From JBBRSD01 sp038245725 (GTDB taxonomy: Bacteria > Actinomycetota > Coriobacteriia > Anaerosomatales > JAAXUF01), in assembly GCA_038245725.1 (NCBI GenBank), contig JBBRSD010000007.1:1-64000 (forward strand): a DNA stretch of 64,000 nt. Reading direction: 5' to 3'. The notes beneath the pieces are model-generated. The model had not been told where the DNA came from and searched no databases. It was given only the letters and a program-made list of their open reading frames with translations. A program made the position numbers and the translations under genes. This document shows positions 8,409-17,027 of this stretch, in pieces (position 1 is the first letter of the stretch; every line of letters starts with the position of its first letter).

Positions 8409-8787
8409 GACCGACGGCGGCTGCCCGCGCATGACGTTCGATCAGATGGAACGGGTGATCAGATTGGCGTACGACGAGGAGCTCGACGTCCGGGTCTCAG
8501 AAATCGTCACCCCCTGGGGAGCGACTCGCAAGACGATGTTCGGCGGCACCGGCTATATGCTCAACGGTCACCTGATCGGTGGCGTCTACAAGCAGCGCGT
8601 GCTCGTGCGCCTGGGCGAGGAGGAGGGCGCGGTCGCGCTCTCAGAACCCGACGTCGCGGCGTTCGACATGATGCCGCACGCCATGCCGGGCTGGGTCACC
8701 GTCGGCCCGGAAGGAGCTGCCGGCGACGGACTCCTCAGATGGCTTCAGCGTGGCCGGGAGTATGCGGAGTCACAGCCTCTGAAGTAG
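8401..8787 (+). CDS. TfoX N-terminal domain protein
   Basis: A 128-residue protein that overlaps the previous gene by eight bases and has AGAAGG upstream. An internal ATG at 8431 (MTFDQMERV) is a possible alternative start. The sequence 'GATRKTMFGGTGYMLNGHLIGGVYKQRVLVRLGEEE' is the TfoX N-terminal domain, and 'MPGWVTVGPEG ... LRWLQRGREYAESQP' is its usual ending. In gamma-proteobacteria TfoX regulates competence, but stand-alone N-terminal domain proteins elsewhere have no established role. It is cytoplasmic. Confidence 0.85.
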   Translation: MRETDGGCPRMTFDQMERVIRLAYDEELDVRVSEIVTPWGATRKTMFGGTGYMLNGHLIGGVYKQRVLVRLGEEEGAVALSEPDVAAFDMMPHAMPGWVTVGPEGAAGDGLLRWLQRGREYAESQPLK

Positions 8788-8854
8788 TGACGTTTCCGAG
8801 AGCGCCCGTGGTCGGCTTGCGCCAGCTCGACATCCGAACACAACCGAAGGGCAG

Positions 8855-9235
8855 ATGAGAACGATGCCGGACAGGTCGACCGCCCGCTCCATCGATGAGT
8901 ACATCGCGGATTTTCCGCCAGAGACTCGTCAGGTGCTCGAAGAGATGCGAGAGCTGATCAGGTCGTCGGCACCTGAAGCGACGGAGACCATCAGCTATGC
9001 GATCCCGACGTTCGACCTCAATGGCAGACATCTGGTGCACTTCGCGGGCTACAAGCACCACGTCGGTTTCTATCCAGTGCCGAGCGGCATTGAGGCGTTC
9101 AAGGAGGAACTCACGCCCTACAAGAGCGGCAAGGGTTCGGCGCAGTTCCCTCTCGGCAAGCCGATACCCGAGGACCTGATCCGCCGGATAGTCGAATTCA
9201 GGGTCGAAGAGAACACTCGCATGGCATCGGAGTAA
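8855..9235 (+). CDS. DUF1801 family protein (YdhG-like)
   Basis: A 126-residue protein of the DUF1801/YdhG group: 'SIDEYIADFPPETRQVLEEMRELIRSSAPEATETISYAIPTF', 'HHVGFYPVPSGIEAFKEEL', 'KGSAQFPLGKPIPEDLIRRIVEFRVEEN'. This subgroup is often annotated as an iron chaperone with a frataxin-like fold, on limited evidence. GAAGGGCAG precedes the ATG at 8855; a second ATG lies nine bases on. It differs clearly from the DUF1801 protein at 345-722, so the two are not a recent duplication. Confidence 0.88.
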   Translation: MRTMPDRSTARSIDEYIADFPPETRQVLEEMRELIRSSAPEATETISYAIPTFDLNGRHLVHFAGYKHHVGFYPVPSGIEAFKEELTPYKSGKGSAQFPLGKPIPEDLIRRIVEFRVEENTRMASE

Positions 9236-9282
9236 CGACGCCGATGCCATGGCGCGTTCCAGAATGAAACGAGGCGATCAGC

Positions 9283-9552
9283 ATGTGTCGCAACATCAAG
9301 GTCCTCTTCAATTTCGAGCCGAACTCAACCGATGAAGAGATTCGATCGGCCGCACTCCAGTACGTGAGGAAGATCAGCGGGTTCGTCAAACCTTCCGCGG
9401 CGAACCAGGAGGCATTTGACCGAGCCGTGGACGAGGTCGCGCTCGCATCGTCGGCACTTCTCGGCGGGCTGGTCACGACGCGATCACCTCGGAATCGCGA
9501 GACGGAGGCCGCCAGGGCACATGCGCGTGCAGAGGCCAGATTCGGCTCCTGA
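9283..9552 (+). CDS. DUF2277 family protein
   Basis: An 89-residue protein beginning MCRNIKVLFNFEPNSTDEEI, with 'AALQYVRKISGFVKPSAANQEAFDRAVDEV' and 'LLGGLVTTRSPRNRETEAARAHARA'. The MCRNIk(t/v)L(f/h)NFePp start and the 'QYVRKiSGf.kPs' helix are diagnostic of DUF2277, a small conserved family of unknown function. A GAGGCG ribosome site lies upstream of the ATG. It is the last gene of the mosaic region before the hdr/flx operon. Confidence 0.88.
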   Translation: MCRNIKVLFNFEPNSTDEEIRSAALQYVRKISGFVKPSAANQEAFDRAVDEVALASSALLGGLVTTRSPRNRETEAARAHARAEARFGS

Positions 9553-9980
9553 CGCCGGTGCGCTCAAGCCGGGAATCACTCGCTCGAACGACTCCGAGAA
9601 CCCAGGAGTCCCGGAGCCAGGCCATCATCGTGATGACCAGTCCGAGAACGATTCCTGCGGGAGTGTTCTCTCGGTCGTTCCGGTCATTCTAGGCGACGGA
9701 TCCCCCTCTTCGGCGGGCCCGGCGGGCTGGAACGGCTGCGCCTGGAGCGGAGCCAGATCTAGGACAGCGGAATCGTGCAGCTCCACTACCGGCGAGCGGA
9801 CGACCACTGACCCACGGCTCGGCACCGTCTGCCGACGGTGCGACGCCGGACGCACACATCGGCACGTACCTCGCTGTTTTCCGAGTAGAGTCGGAGGCTG
9901 TTACACTGGGCGACAGGGTAGGAAGCCGCGCGTAGGTTGGCGCGGCTGACGCGGCCGGCACCGCACACGGAGTACAAACA
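9553..9980 (+). promoter_or_regulatory. Upstream region of the hdr/flx operon
   Basis: A 428-base stretch with no supported gene. It holds a perfect 8-base-pair hairpin, GCACCGTC-TGCC-GACGGTGC (9822-9841), without a T-run, and a possible promoter with TTCCGA at 9879-9884 and TACACT at 9902-9907 (17-base spacer), about 75 bases before the hdrC start. Both calls rest on sequence pattern only; the -35 is weak. Confidence 0.35.
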
Positions 9981-10640
9981 ATGGAATCCTCGAGACCCCT
10001 CGCCACTTCAGGCGACATCAGCGCGACGGGCGATGAGCCCCGCGCAGCCGACACGGCACCTTCCGCTTCCGTAGCGCCGCGACGCGCGACGCTCGTCGCC
10101 GAGATCCTCAAGCGCACCGGCGTCAACGTGATGCGATGCTACCAGTGCGGGAAGTGCTCGGCGGGTTGCCCCATGGCCACCGAGATGACACGGCGACCTC
10201 ACGAGGTCATGAATCTCGTGCAGCGCGACAGGCGCGACGACCTTCTCGGCAGCGATGGCATCTGGCTGTGCCTGACGTGCGAGACCTGCAGCGCGCGCTG
10301 TCCGAACGCCGCCGACCCCGCGCGCGTCATCGACACCGTGCGCCAAATCGCACTCGAGCAAGACACCACGCTCGCGCCGCGTGCGATCGGAGCGTTCAAC
10401 CGCTCGTTTCTCGGCCAGATCAAGCAAACCGGGCGGATGTTCGAAGTCGGTCTCGCCGCCCAATACAACCTGCGCTCGGGGCACCTTCTGCAGGACGCGG
10501 CAGCGATGCCGTCGCTGCTCAGCCGAGGCAAGCTTCGGGTCAAGCCGGCGTCCGTCAAGAATATCGCCGAGGTGCGCCGGATCTTCGACAACGTCGCTGC
10601 CGCGGAACGCAAGGCCGGGACGCAGAGGGGTCACCGATGA
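9981..10640 (+). CDS. hdrC: Heterodisulfide reductase subunit C-like iron-sulfur protein
   Basis: HdrC passes electrons between HdrA and HdrB through two [4Fe-4S] clusters. The 219-residue protein shows both: C53-C56-C59-C63 (CYQCGKCSAGCP) and C97-C100-C103-C107 (CLTCETCSARCP). A 45-residue N-terminal extension rich in Ala/Thr/Pro precedes the HdrC core, which is unusual; a later start such as the ATG near residue 51 would cut into the first cluster, so the extension may be real. It is soluble, with no membrane helix. The stop overlaps the hdrB start (ATGA), so translation is coupled. It is the first gene of a seven-gene hdrCBA-flxDCBA operon. Confidence 0.92.
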   Translation: MESSRPLATSGDISATGDEPRAADTAPSASVAPRRATLVAEILKRTGVNVMRCYQCGKCSAGCPMATEMTRRPHEVMNLVQRDRRDDLLGSDGIWLCLTCETCSARCPNAADPARVIDTVRQIALEQDTTLAPRAIGAFNRSFLGQIKQTGRMFEVGLAAQYNLRSGHLLQDAAAMPSLLSRGKLRVKPASVKNIAEVRRIFDNVAAAERKAGTQRGHR

Positions 10641-11578
10641 GCATCGGCTACTACCCCGGCTGTTCGCTGCATGGCACATCGCGCGAGTTCGACGAGAGCA
10701 CGCGTGCGGTCGCTCCGGCGCTCGGCATCGAGCTGCGCGAGATCGACGACTGGTCCTGCTGCGGCGCCAGCTCTGCGCACAGCTCGAGTCACCTTCTCGG
10801 CGTGGCACTGCCGGCGCGAAACCTCGCGCTCGCCGAGGAGCAGGGCCACGACGCTGTCGTCGCGCCGTGCGCGGCGTGCTTCAGCCGCCTCGCGACCACG
10901 CGCTACGAGATCGCGCACGATGCCAATCTCGCCGAGGCCATCCCCGGCATCATCGAGCGGCCGTTTGCGAACTCGGTCGACGTCGTCAACATCGTCCAGC
11001 TCCTCCTCGCGCACGCCGAGAAGATCCGCGAGGGTGTCTCGGCGGGTTCGGGCACGGCGGCTGTGGGCCAGCTGAAGGTGGCGGCGTACTACGGCTGCCT
11101 GCTCGTTCGACCCGTGGAGGTCGCCGGTGCCGACGACTCTGAGGTCCCGACCACGATGGAGCAGGTCATCTCGGCGTGCGGGGCGACGCCGGTGAAGTGG
11201 AACATGGCCGTCGAGTGCTGCGGCGGAAGCTTCTCGATGTCGCGCACGTCTTCGGTGATGCGGCTGGGACGTGCGATCGTCGACGACGCGCGCAAGGCCG
11301 GGGCCGATGCGATCGTGGTCGCGTGCCCGATGTGTCACGCCAACCTCGACTTCCGACAGGCCGCACGCTCCGACGGCGATGCGCTGCCTGTGCTCTATCT
11401 CACGCAGCTCGTGGGACTCGCGATGGGGATGACGCCTGAGACGCTTGGCCTGCAGCGCCACTTCGTGGACACGAAGCCGCTGCTCGACACACTCGACACG
11501 CGGGCGCACGAGCTCGCGGCGAAGACTCAGGCGGCCGCGGCCGCGAAGACGAAGGCTCGCGACGGGGCGGTGGTGTAG
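10637..11578 (+). CDS. hdrB: Heterodisulfide reductase subunit B-like protein
   Basis: HdrB holds the disulfide-reducing site, built from non-cubane [4Fe-4S] clusters bound by two CCG domains. Both are complete in this 313-residue protein: YPGCS ... WSCCGASS ... PCAACF in the first half, and YGCLL ... VECCGGSF ... CPMCHA in the second. The start ATG overlaps the hdrC stop by four bases, and the stop abuts the hdrA GTG. The C-terminus is alanine/lysine-rich (TQAAAAAKTKARDG), beyond the usual domain end. The physiological disulfide is unknown in bacteria lacking CoM/CoB; DsrC-type or other thiols have been proposed for related complexes. Confidence 0.93.
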   Translation: MSIGYYPGCSLHGTSREFDESTRAVAPALGIELREIDDWSCCGASSAHSSSHLLGVALPARNLALAEEQGHDAVVAPCAACFSRLATTRYEIAHDANLAEAIPGIIERPFANSVDVVNIVQLLLAHAEKIREGVSAGSGTAAVGQLKVAAYYGCLLVRPVEVAGADDSEVPTTMEQVISACGATPVKWNMAVECCGGSFSMSRTSSVMRLGRAIVDDARKAGADAIVVACPMCHANLDFRQAARSDGDALPVLYLTQLVGLAMGMTPETLGLQRHFVDTKPLLDTLDTRAHELAAKTQAAAAAKTKARDGAVV

Positions 11579-13603
11579 GTGGCTCGCATCGGCGTGTTCG
11601 TGTGCCATTGCGGAGAGAACATCGCTCGGACTGTCGACTGCGCCCGTGTCAGCGAGACGCTTGCGGACCACCCCGGAGTTGTTGTCAGTCTGGACTACAA
11701 GTACATGTGCTCCGATCCCGGCCAGAACCTCGTGAAGCAGGCGATTGAAGAGCACGGCCTCACCGGTGTGGTCGTCGCCGCGTGTTCGCCCCACATGCAC
11801 GAGAAGACGTTCCGCAGGGCGGCTGCGCGGGCGGGCCTGAACCCGTTCCTGTGTGAGATGGCCAACATCCGAGAACAATGCTCGTGGATCCACGACGACA
11901 AGGTCGAAGCGACCGACAAGGCGATCGAGATCGTGCGCACCATCGTCGAGAAGGTCAAGAACAACGCGCCGCTTGAGACGATACATATCCCGGTCACGAA
12001 GCGCGCTATCGTCATCGGTGGCGGTATCGCAGGCATCCAGGCTGCGCTCGACATCGCCGACGGCGGCGCCGACGTCATCCTCGTCGAGAAGGAACCGTCC
12101 ATCGGCGGTCACATGAGCCAGCTTTCCGAGACGTTCCCGACGCTTGACTGTTCGCAGTGCATCCTCACGCCGCGCATGGTGGAGGTCTATCAGCACCCGC
12201 GGATCACGCTGCACACGTACAGTGAGCTCGAATCGGTCGAGGGGTTCATCGGCAACTTCACTGTCACGATCCGCAAGAAGGCGCGCAGCGTCGACGAGAG
12301 TCTGTGCACAGGCTGCGGCGACTGCACCGCTGCGTGTCCGAGCCGCAAGATCCCCAACGAGTTCGACGCCAATCTCAGCTTGCGACCCGCGATCTACGTG
12401 CCGTTCCCGCAGGCCGTCCCGAACATCCCCGTCATCGATCGCGAACACTGCACCCTGTTCAAGGGCCGAGCGAAGGGCCGCGAGAAGGACCTGTGCGGCA
12501 AGTGCAAAGAGAGCTGCCTGCGAAACGCGGTCGACTACGAACAGGTCGACACGCTCGTGAAAGAACACGTCGGTGCGATTGTCATCGCCACCGGATTCGT
12601 GCCCTACAGCGTCGGCCGCGACCAGCCTGACGGCCTGAAGGGCTACGCCGAGTTCAACTACGGTGAGATCCCCGATGTCATCGACGGGCTGCAGTTCGAG
12701 CGCCTCGCGAGCGCGAGCGGCCCCACTGGTGGCGAGATCCGCCGTCCCAGTGACGGCAAGGTGCCCAAGCGGATCGTCTTCGTGCAATGCGTCGGAAGCC
12801 GCGATCCCGAGAAGGGGATCAGCTACTGCAGCAAGATCTGCTGCATGTACGTCGCCAAGCACACGATGCTCTATCGCCACAAGGTCCACGACGGCGAGGC
12901 CATCGTCTTCTACATGGACATTCGCGCGGCGGGCAAGGGGTACGAGGAGTTCGTCCGCAGGGCGATCGAGGAAGACGGCGCACAGTACATTCGCGGGCGC
13001 ATAAGCCGCATGTACCGCGACGGCGATGTCATCAAGGTCGTCGGCTTCGACACGCTCTCAGGAGAGCCGGCGATCATCGACGCAGACATGGTCGTGCTCG
13101 CAACGGCGGTGCGGCCCCACAAGCGCGTCAAGCAGCTCGCCCGGATGCTCTCGACCGCCTACGACCAGTACGGCTTCATCAGCGCCGCTCACCCGAAATT
13201 GCGCCCCGTCGAGACCAACACGGCCGGTGTCTTCGTTGCCGGAGCGTGCATGAGTCCGAGCGACATCCCCGATTCCATTGCCACGGCGAGCGCGGCGGCG
13301 AGCAAGGTGCTCGGCATGTTCTCCAGCGACGACCTCGAGCGTGAGCCCACGGTCGCCATCGTCAACGAACGCACGTGCATCGGGTGCTACTCCTGCGAGC
13401 GGGTATGCCCGTACGGCGCCATCGAGCACGTCGACGTCTGCAACCGCGACGGCGAGATCTGCGGGCACGTCGCACGCGTGGTCCCGGGCGTCTGCCAGGG
13501 GTGCGGCACGTGCGTCGCCACCTGCCCGAGCAAGAGCGTCGAGCTGCTCGGATTCACCGACGAGCAGATCTTCGCCGAGATAAACGCGCTCCTGACATGG
13601 TGA
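11579..13603 (+). CDS. hdrA: Heterodisulfide reductase subunit A-like flavoprotein
   Basis: HdrA is the FAD-containing core where electron bifurcation is thought to occur. The 674-residue protein starts at GTG directly after the hdrB stop: N-terminal 'RIGVFVCHCGENI' domain, FAD dinucleotide fold 'GGGIAGIQAALDIADGGADV' at about residues 142-162, 'TLDCSQCILTPRMVEV', inserted ferredoxin cluster 'CTGCGDCTAACP', 'CGKCKESC', the 'FVQCVGSRD...YCSKICCMYVAKH' segment, and two C-terminal ferredoxin clusters 'CIGCYSCERVCP' and 'CQGCGTCVATCP'. No selenocysteine codon is needed. The end overlaps the flxD start. Soluble; expected to contact FlxD (MvhD-like), HdrB and HdrC. Confidence 0.95.
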   Translation: MARIGVFVCHCGENIARTVDCARVSETLADHPGVVVSLDYKYMCSDPGQNLVKQAIEEHGLTGVVVAACSPHMHEKTFRRAAARAGLNPFLCEMANIREQCSWIHDDKVEATDKAIEIVRTIVEKVKNNAPLETIHIPVTKRAIVIGGGIAGIQAALDIADGGADVILVEKEPSIGGHMSQLSETFPTLDCSQCILTPRMVEVYQHPRITLHTYSELESVEGFIGNFTVTIRKKARSVDESLCTGCGDCTAACPSRKIPNEFDANLSLRPAIYVPFPQAVPNIPVIDREHCTLFKGRAKGREKDLCGKCKESCLRNAVDYEQVDTLVKEHVGAIVIATGFVPYSVGRDQPDGLKGYAEFNYGEIPDVIDGLQFERLASASGPTGGEIRRPSDGKVPKRIVFVQCVGSRDPEKGISYCSKICCMYVAKHTMLYRHKVHDGEAIVFYMDIRAAGKGYEEFVRRAIEEDGAQYIRGRISRMYRDGDVIKVVGFDTLSGEPAIIDADMVVLATAVRPHKRVKQLARMLSTAYDQYGFISAAHPKLRPVETNTAGVFVAGACMSPSDIPDSIATASAAASKVLGMFSSDDLEREPTVAIVNERTCIGCYSCERVCPYGAIEHVDVCNRDGEICGHVARVVPGVCQGCGTCVATCPSKSVELLGFTDEQIFAEINALLTW

Positions 13604-14130
13604 GAGAGATGATCGAGACGGCGACCGACTTCGAACCGCGCATCACCGCCTTCGTGTGCAACTGGTGCACGTACACCGGTGCGGACATGGCTGGCACGAG
13701 CCGCATGCACATGGCGAGCAACGTGCGGATCATCCGACTCCCGTGCACCGGCCGCATCGACGCGCTCTTCATCATCAAGGCATTCGAGCGCGGCGCCGAC
13801 GGCGTGATCATCAGCGGCTGCCATCCCGCGGACTGCCATTACACCGCGGGCAACTACCACGCTCGCCGGCGCTTCATCGTCTTTCGCGAGCTCATGAGCT
13901 TCATGGGCATCGACCCGGACCGCGTCACGTTCTCCTGGGTCTCGGCAGGCGAGGGCGCCAAGTGGCGAGATGTCGTCAACGATACCGTCACCCGAATCCG
14001 TGAGATGGGACCGTTCACTGCCTACCACGACCTTGCACAGCGCCCGGCCGCCGGTTCGGCGATTCTGACCGACGTCGCCATTCCCGATGCGACGGAAGCG
14101 AGCGTCGCCGAGGCCGGTGGTGAATCGTGA
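13597..14130 (+). CDS. flxD: MvhD/FlpD-like [2Fe-2S] linker protein
   Basis: A 177-residue protein of the MvhD/FlpD family, which wires an electron-input module to HdrA through a [2Fe-2S] cluster. Typical motifs are 'AFVCNWCTYTGADMAG', 'RLPCTGRID' and 'GCHPADCHYTAGNYHARRR', carrying the conserved cysteines. The start is either the ATG at 13597, overlapping the hdrA stop, or the ATG at 13609 preceded by GGTGAGAG; the family's usual N-terminus fits both. The stop overlaps the next GTG by four bases. The flx name follows the FlxABCD-HdrABC complexes described in sulfate reducers and other anaerobes. Confidence 0.85.
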   Translation: MVREMIETATDFEPRITAFVCNWCTYTGADMAGTSRMHMASNVRIIRLPCTGRIDALFIIKAFERGADGVIISGCHPADCHYTAGNYHARRRFIVFRELMSFMGIDPDRVTFSWVSAGEGAKWRDVVNDTVTRIREMGPFTAYHDLAQRPAAGSAILTDVAIPDATEASVAEAGGES

Positions 14131-14999
14131 GCGAACTCCAGGATCTCGCGCGCAAGCTGCTCGAAGACGGTACCGTGCAGGTGGTCATCGGCTGGGAGGA
14201 AGGCCGTCGAGGCCCGCGCCCCGTCACGATCACCGACGCTGCGGAAGCATCGCGGCTCGTATTCGAGGCGCGCTGTGTGCACAACCTCTCGACCTACCTC
14301 GATCCGCGCCGAAGCCAGGTGCGCAAGCTCGGCAAACCCGCGATCGTCGTGAAGGGGTGCGACACGAAGGCCGTCGCCGGCCTGCTGCGTGAGTCGCAGT
14401 TCACGCGCGACGACGTCGTTCTCATCGGCGTGCACTGCGGCGGTGTGGTGAGCGACCCGGCGGGAGACGTCGAGCTGACGCCTGAGTCGGTCGCGCCTCG
14501 GTGTGCCGGTTGCGACGTGCGGGAGCCGCATCTGGCCGACTACATCGTCGGCGAGGCCCTCCCCGAGCCGCCGCAGGTCACGACCATCGACGACCGCGTG
14601 GCCGAGCTCGATGCGATGACACCCGACGAGCGCTTCGCATTCTGGGCCGCCGAGATGGACCGGTGCGTACGCTGCTACGCGTGCCGCCAAGTGTGTCCGA
14701 TGTGCGTCTGCGACCGCTGCGTCGCCGACAAGACCGTCCCGCAGTGGATCGAGCGCGCGCCGCATGCGCGCGGCAATCTCGCGTGGCACCTCACGCGCGC
14801 GCTTCACCTCGCCGGTCGGTGCGTGGGCTGCGGCGAATGTGAGCGCGCCTGCCCGGCAGGCATCCCGCTCTCCCTGCTCAACCGCAAGATGGCCCAGGTG
14901 GTCGCCGAGAGCTTCGATTTCGAAGCGAGCGATGACGTGGAGCGCATCTCGCCGATCGGCGCGTTTCGCCAAGAGGATCGCGAGGACTTCATCCTATGA
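14127..14999 (+). CDS. flxC: FlxC-like iron-sulfur subunit with FrhB-like N-terminus
   Basis: A 290-residue cytoplasmic protein. The N-terminal half has 'VKGCDTKAVAGLLRE' and 'VVLIGVHCGGVV', resembling the coenzyme-F420-hydrogenase beta-subunit fold. The C-terminal half has cysteine clusters 'CVRCYACRQVCPMCVCDRC' and 'CVGCGECERACP', expected to bind two [4Fe-4S] clusters. GTG start and 4-base overlaps on both sides make it translationally coupled. In FlxABCD-HdrABC complexes the subunits equivalent to this one and the next relay electrons from the FAD/NAD(P)H-binding FlxA towards HdrA. Assignment as FlxC is by layout and position. Confidence 0.75.
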   Translation: MSELQDLARKLLEDGTVQVVIGWEEGRRGPRPVTITDAAEASRLVFEARCVHNLSTYLDPRRSQVRKLGKPAIVVKGCDTKAVAGLLRESQFTRDDVVLIGVHCGGVVSDPAGDVELTPESVAPRCAGCDVREPHLADYIVGEALPEPPQVTTIDDRVAELDAMTPDERFAFWAAEMDRCVRCYACRQVCPMCVCDRCVADKTVPQWIERAPHARGNLAWHLTRALHLAGRCVGCGECERACPAGIPLSLLNRKMAQVVAESFDFEASDDVERISPIGAFRQEDREDFIL

Positions 15000-16063
15000 G
15001 CCAGACGACCTACATCTCCGCCGAGAACCTCGCCCAACTCGTCGACGCGGTCGTGGCATCAGGCACTCGAGTCGTCGCTCCGGTGACCGCCGCCGACGGC
15101 CGCGCGGGCTACTCTGCGATCACAAGCCTGGCCCAGGCCGCCTTCAATGGTGTGTTGCCGATGCCGTCGCTCAAGGCACACTTTCTGCCTCCGAGCGAGG
15201 CGCTGCTGAGCTGGCGCCAGCACGGCGGCGACGTCGAGCTGACGTCGGCTGCCAACGTCTTCCCGGCGCAGATCGTGCTCGGTGCGCGGCCCTGTGACGT
15301 GGCCGCCCTCGACGTGGTCGACGCCGTGATGAACTGGGACTACCACGACGACCTGTGGAACGGGCGCCGCGCCGCAACCACCATCATCTCCGTGGCCTGC
15401 CCGGGCGTCGACGAAAGCTGCTTCTGCACCGCAGTCGGCAGTGGCCCCGACGCGACGCGCGGCGCCGATGCGCTACTCGTTCCCGTCAAGGGCGGCTACC
15501 TCCTCGAGTCCGTTTCCGAGAAGGGCGAGGCGTTCCTCGGCGAGTACGGGCGGTTCTTCGACGACGCCGGGAGCGATGCCGTGGCCGCGGCGGAGTCGTC
15601 ACGGGCGGCCGCTCGCGCGAGTGTCGAGAGCAATCTGAGCGTCGACACTGCGCGCATCGCTGACTGGATCGACGGCCACTTCGACGACGATCTGTGGCCC
15701 ACACTCGGCCCGCGCTGCAACGGCTGCGGGGCGTGCGCGTCCGTGTGTCCGACGTGCCACTGCTTCGACATCGTCGACGAGCCTGCGGGCGTTGGCGCTG
15801 GGATCCGGCGCCGCAACTGGGACACGTGCCAGTCGAGCAAGTTCACGCTGCATGCGAGTGGCCACAACCCGCGAGGCGACCAGAACGCCCGACACCGCCA
15901 GCGCATCAGCCACAAGTTCTACATCTACCCGCACAAGTTCGGCGACGTGCTCTGTACCGGCTGCGGCCGATGCGTGCGTGCCTGCCCGAGCGGCCAGGAC
16001 CTCGTCGAGATCCTGCAGACGATCGACCAGCTGGCAACGACCGAGACGGAGGCCACGCCGTGA
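14996..16063 (+). CDS. flxB: FlxB-like 4Fe-4S dicluster subunit (sulfhydrogenase beta-like)
   Basis: A 355-residue protein related to the beta subunit of sulfhydrogenases and to AsrA. The N-terminal domain has 'LGARPCDVAALDVVD' and 'VACPGVDESCFCTAVG'; the C-terminal part has two ferredoxin-like clusters, 'CNGCGACASVCPTCHC' and 'CTGCGRCVRACP'. 'RNWDTCQSSKFTLHASGHNPR' between them is a conserved feature of this family. It overlaps flxC and flxA by four bases each. Predicted to pass electrons between the NAD(P)H site of FlxA and the Hdr core. It is soluble and has no signal peptide. Confidence 0.82.
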   Translation: MSQTTYISAENLAQLVDAVVASGTRVVAPVTAADGRAGYSAITSLAQAAFNGVLPMPSLKAHFLPPSEALLSWRQHGGDVELTSAANVFPAQIVLGARPCDVAALDVVDAVMNWDYHDDLWNGRRAATTIISVACPGVDESCFCTAVGSGPDATRGADALLVPVKGGYLLESVSEKGEAFLGEYGRFFDDAGSDAVAAAESSRAAARASVESNLSVDTARIADWIDGHFDDDLWPTLGPRCNGCGACASVCPTCHCFDIVDEPAGVGAGIRRRNWDTCQSSKFTLHASGHNPRGDQNARHRQRISHKFYIYPHKFGDVLCTGCGRCVRACPSGQDLVEILQTIDQLATTETEATP

Positions 16064-16929
16064 ACCACGCCATCGCCTGCGCGGCCGAGACCCAGGCCGC
16101 GCACCTCTACACCCCGCATCTGGCCCGCGTGACCCAGGTCGTCGACGAGACCGCCGACACGCGCACGTTGCGACTCGAGTTCATCGATCCCGACGTGGCG
16201 GAGTCCTTCGCGTTTCAGGCGGGCCAGTTCGGCGAGTACTCGATGTTCGGCTGGGGCGAGAGCACGTTCTGCATCGCGAGCCCGCCCACGCGGAAAGGCT
16301 ACATCGAGTGCAGCTTCAAGGCGGCCGGTAAGGTCACCACTGCGCTGCGCGAGGTCAACGTGGGCGACACGATCGGCTTCCGCGGACCGTACGGTAACGC
16401 GTTCCCGGTCGACGAGTGGCTCGGCAAGAACATCCTCTTCGTGGCCGGCGGCATCGGCCTGGCGCCGGTGCGCTGTGTCATCCAAAACGTCCTCGACCGC
16501 CGAGAAGAGTTCGGCGATGTGACGATTGTCTACGGCGCACGCTCGGTGGGCGACCTCTGCTACAAGCGCGAGCTCGAGGAGTGGGCGGCGCGCAGCGACG
16601 TCAGGCTCGTGACAACGGTCGACCCCGGCGGCCAGACTCCGGAGTGGGCAGGCGAGGTCGGCTCCGTTACGCCGGTCGTCGAGCAGACGGCGCCCAGCGC
16701 GGAGAATGCCGTTGCTGTCATCTGCGGCCCACCCATCGTCATCAAGCTCACGTTGCCGGCGCTCGCAAAGCTCGGCTTCGGCGACGACTCGATCTTCACG
16801 ACGCTCGAGAACCGGATGAAGTGCGGCGTCGGCAAGTGTGGGCGGTGCAACGTGGGCCGAGTGTACGTCTGCAAGGACGGCCCGGTGTTCACGGCCGCGC
16901 AGATGAAGGCGCTGCCGGCAGAGTTCTGA
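16060..16929 (+). CDS. flxA: FlxA-like FAD/NAD(P)H-binding subunit
   Basis: A 289-residue oxidoreductase of the ferredoxin-NADP reductase/DHOD electron-transfer subunit type. The order is an FAD-binding barrel ('RTLRLEFIDPDV ... FGEYSMFGWGESTFCIAS'), an NAD(P)-binding domain ('NILFVAGGIGLAPVRCVI', 'VAVICGPPIVIK') and a C-terminal [2Fe-2S] site ('CGVGKCGRCNVGRVYVC', a Cx4Cx2Cx8C pattern). This is the expected entry point for NAD(P)H electrons into the complex. The GTG start has GACGGAGG upstream and overlaps the flxB stop. It is the last gene of the operon; no alcohol dehydrogenase or hydrogenase gene follows. Confidence 0.85.
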   Translation: MNHAIACAAETQAAHLYTPHLARVTQVVDETADTRTLRLEFIDPDVAESFAFQAGQFGEYSMFGWGESTFCIASPPTRKGYIECSFKAAGKVTTALREVNVGDTIGFRGPYGNAFPVDEWLGKNILFVAGGIGLAPVRCVIQNVLDRREEFGDVTIVYGARSVGDLCYKRELEEWAARSDVRLVTTVDPGGQTPEWAGEVGSVTPVVEQTAPSAENAVAVICGPPIVIKLTLPALAKLGFGDDSIFTTLENRMKCGVGKCGRCNVGRVYVCKDGPVFTAAQMKALPAEF

Positions 16930-17027
16930 CGACCGCTCGCTGCTCGATTTCGACGCACGAGTTGAGGCTCAAGAAGCTCCACAGGCGCGTCGATAGAAGC
17001 GGGTAGGGTGTTGGCGGGAGGCAGGCA

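Noticed and set aside
9625..9855. A 76-codon minus-strand frame in the gap before hdrC
   Set aside because: No ribosome site or family signature; Pro/Ser/Arg-rich composition typical of chance frames in GC-rich intergenic DNA.
10631..12889. A 752-codon minus-strand frame opposite hdrB/hdrA
   Set aside because: Same reason: an antisense shadow of certain genes, with no motif of its own.
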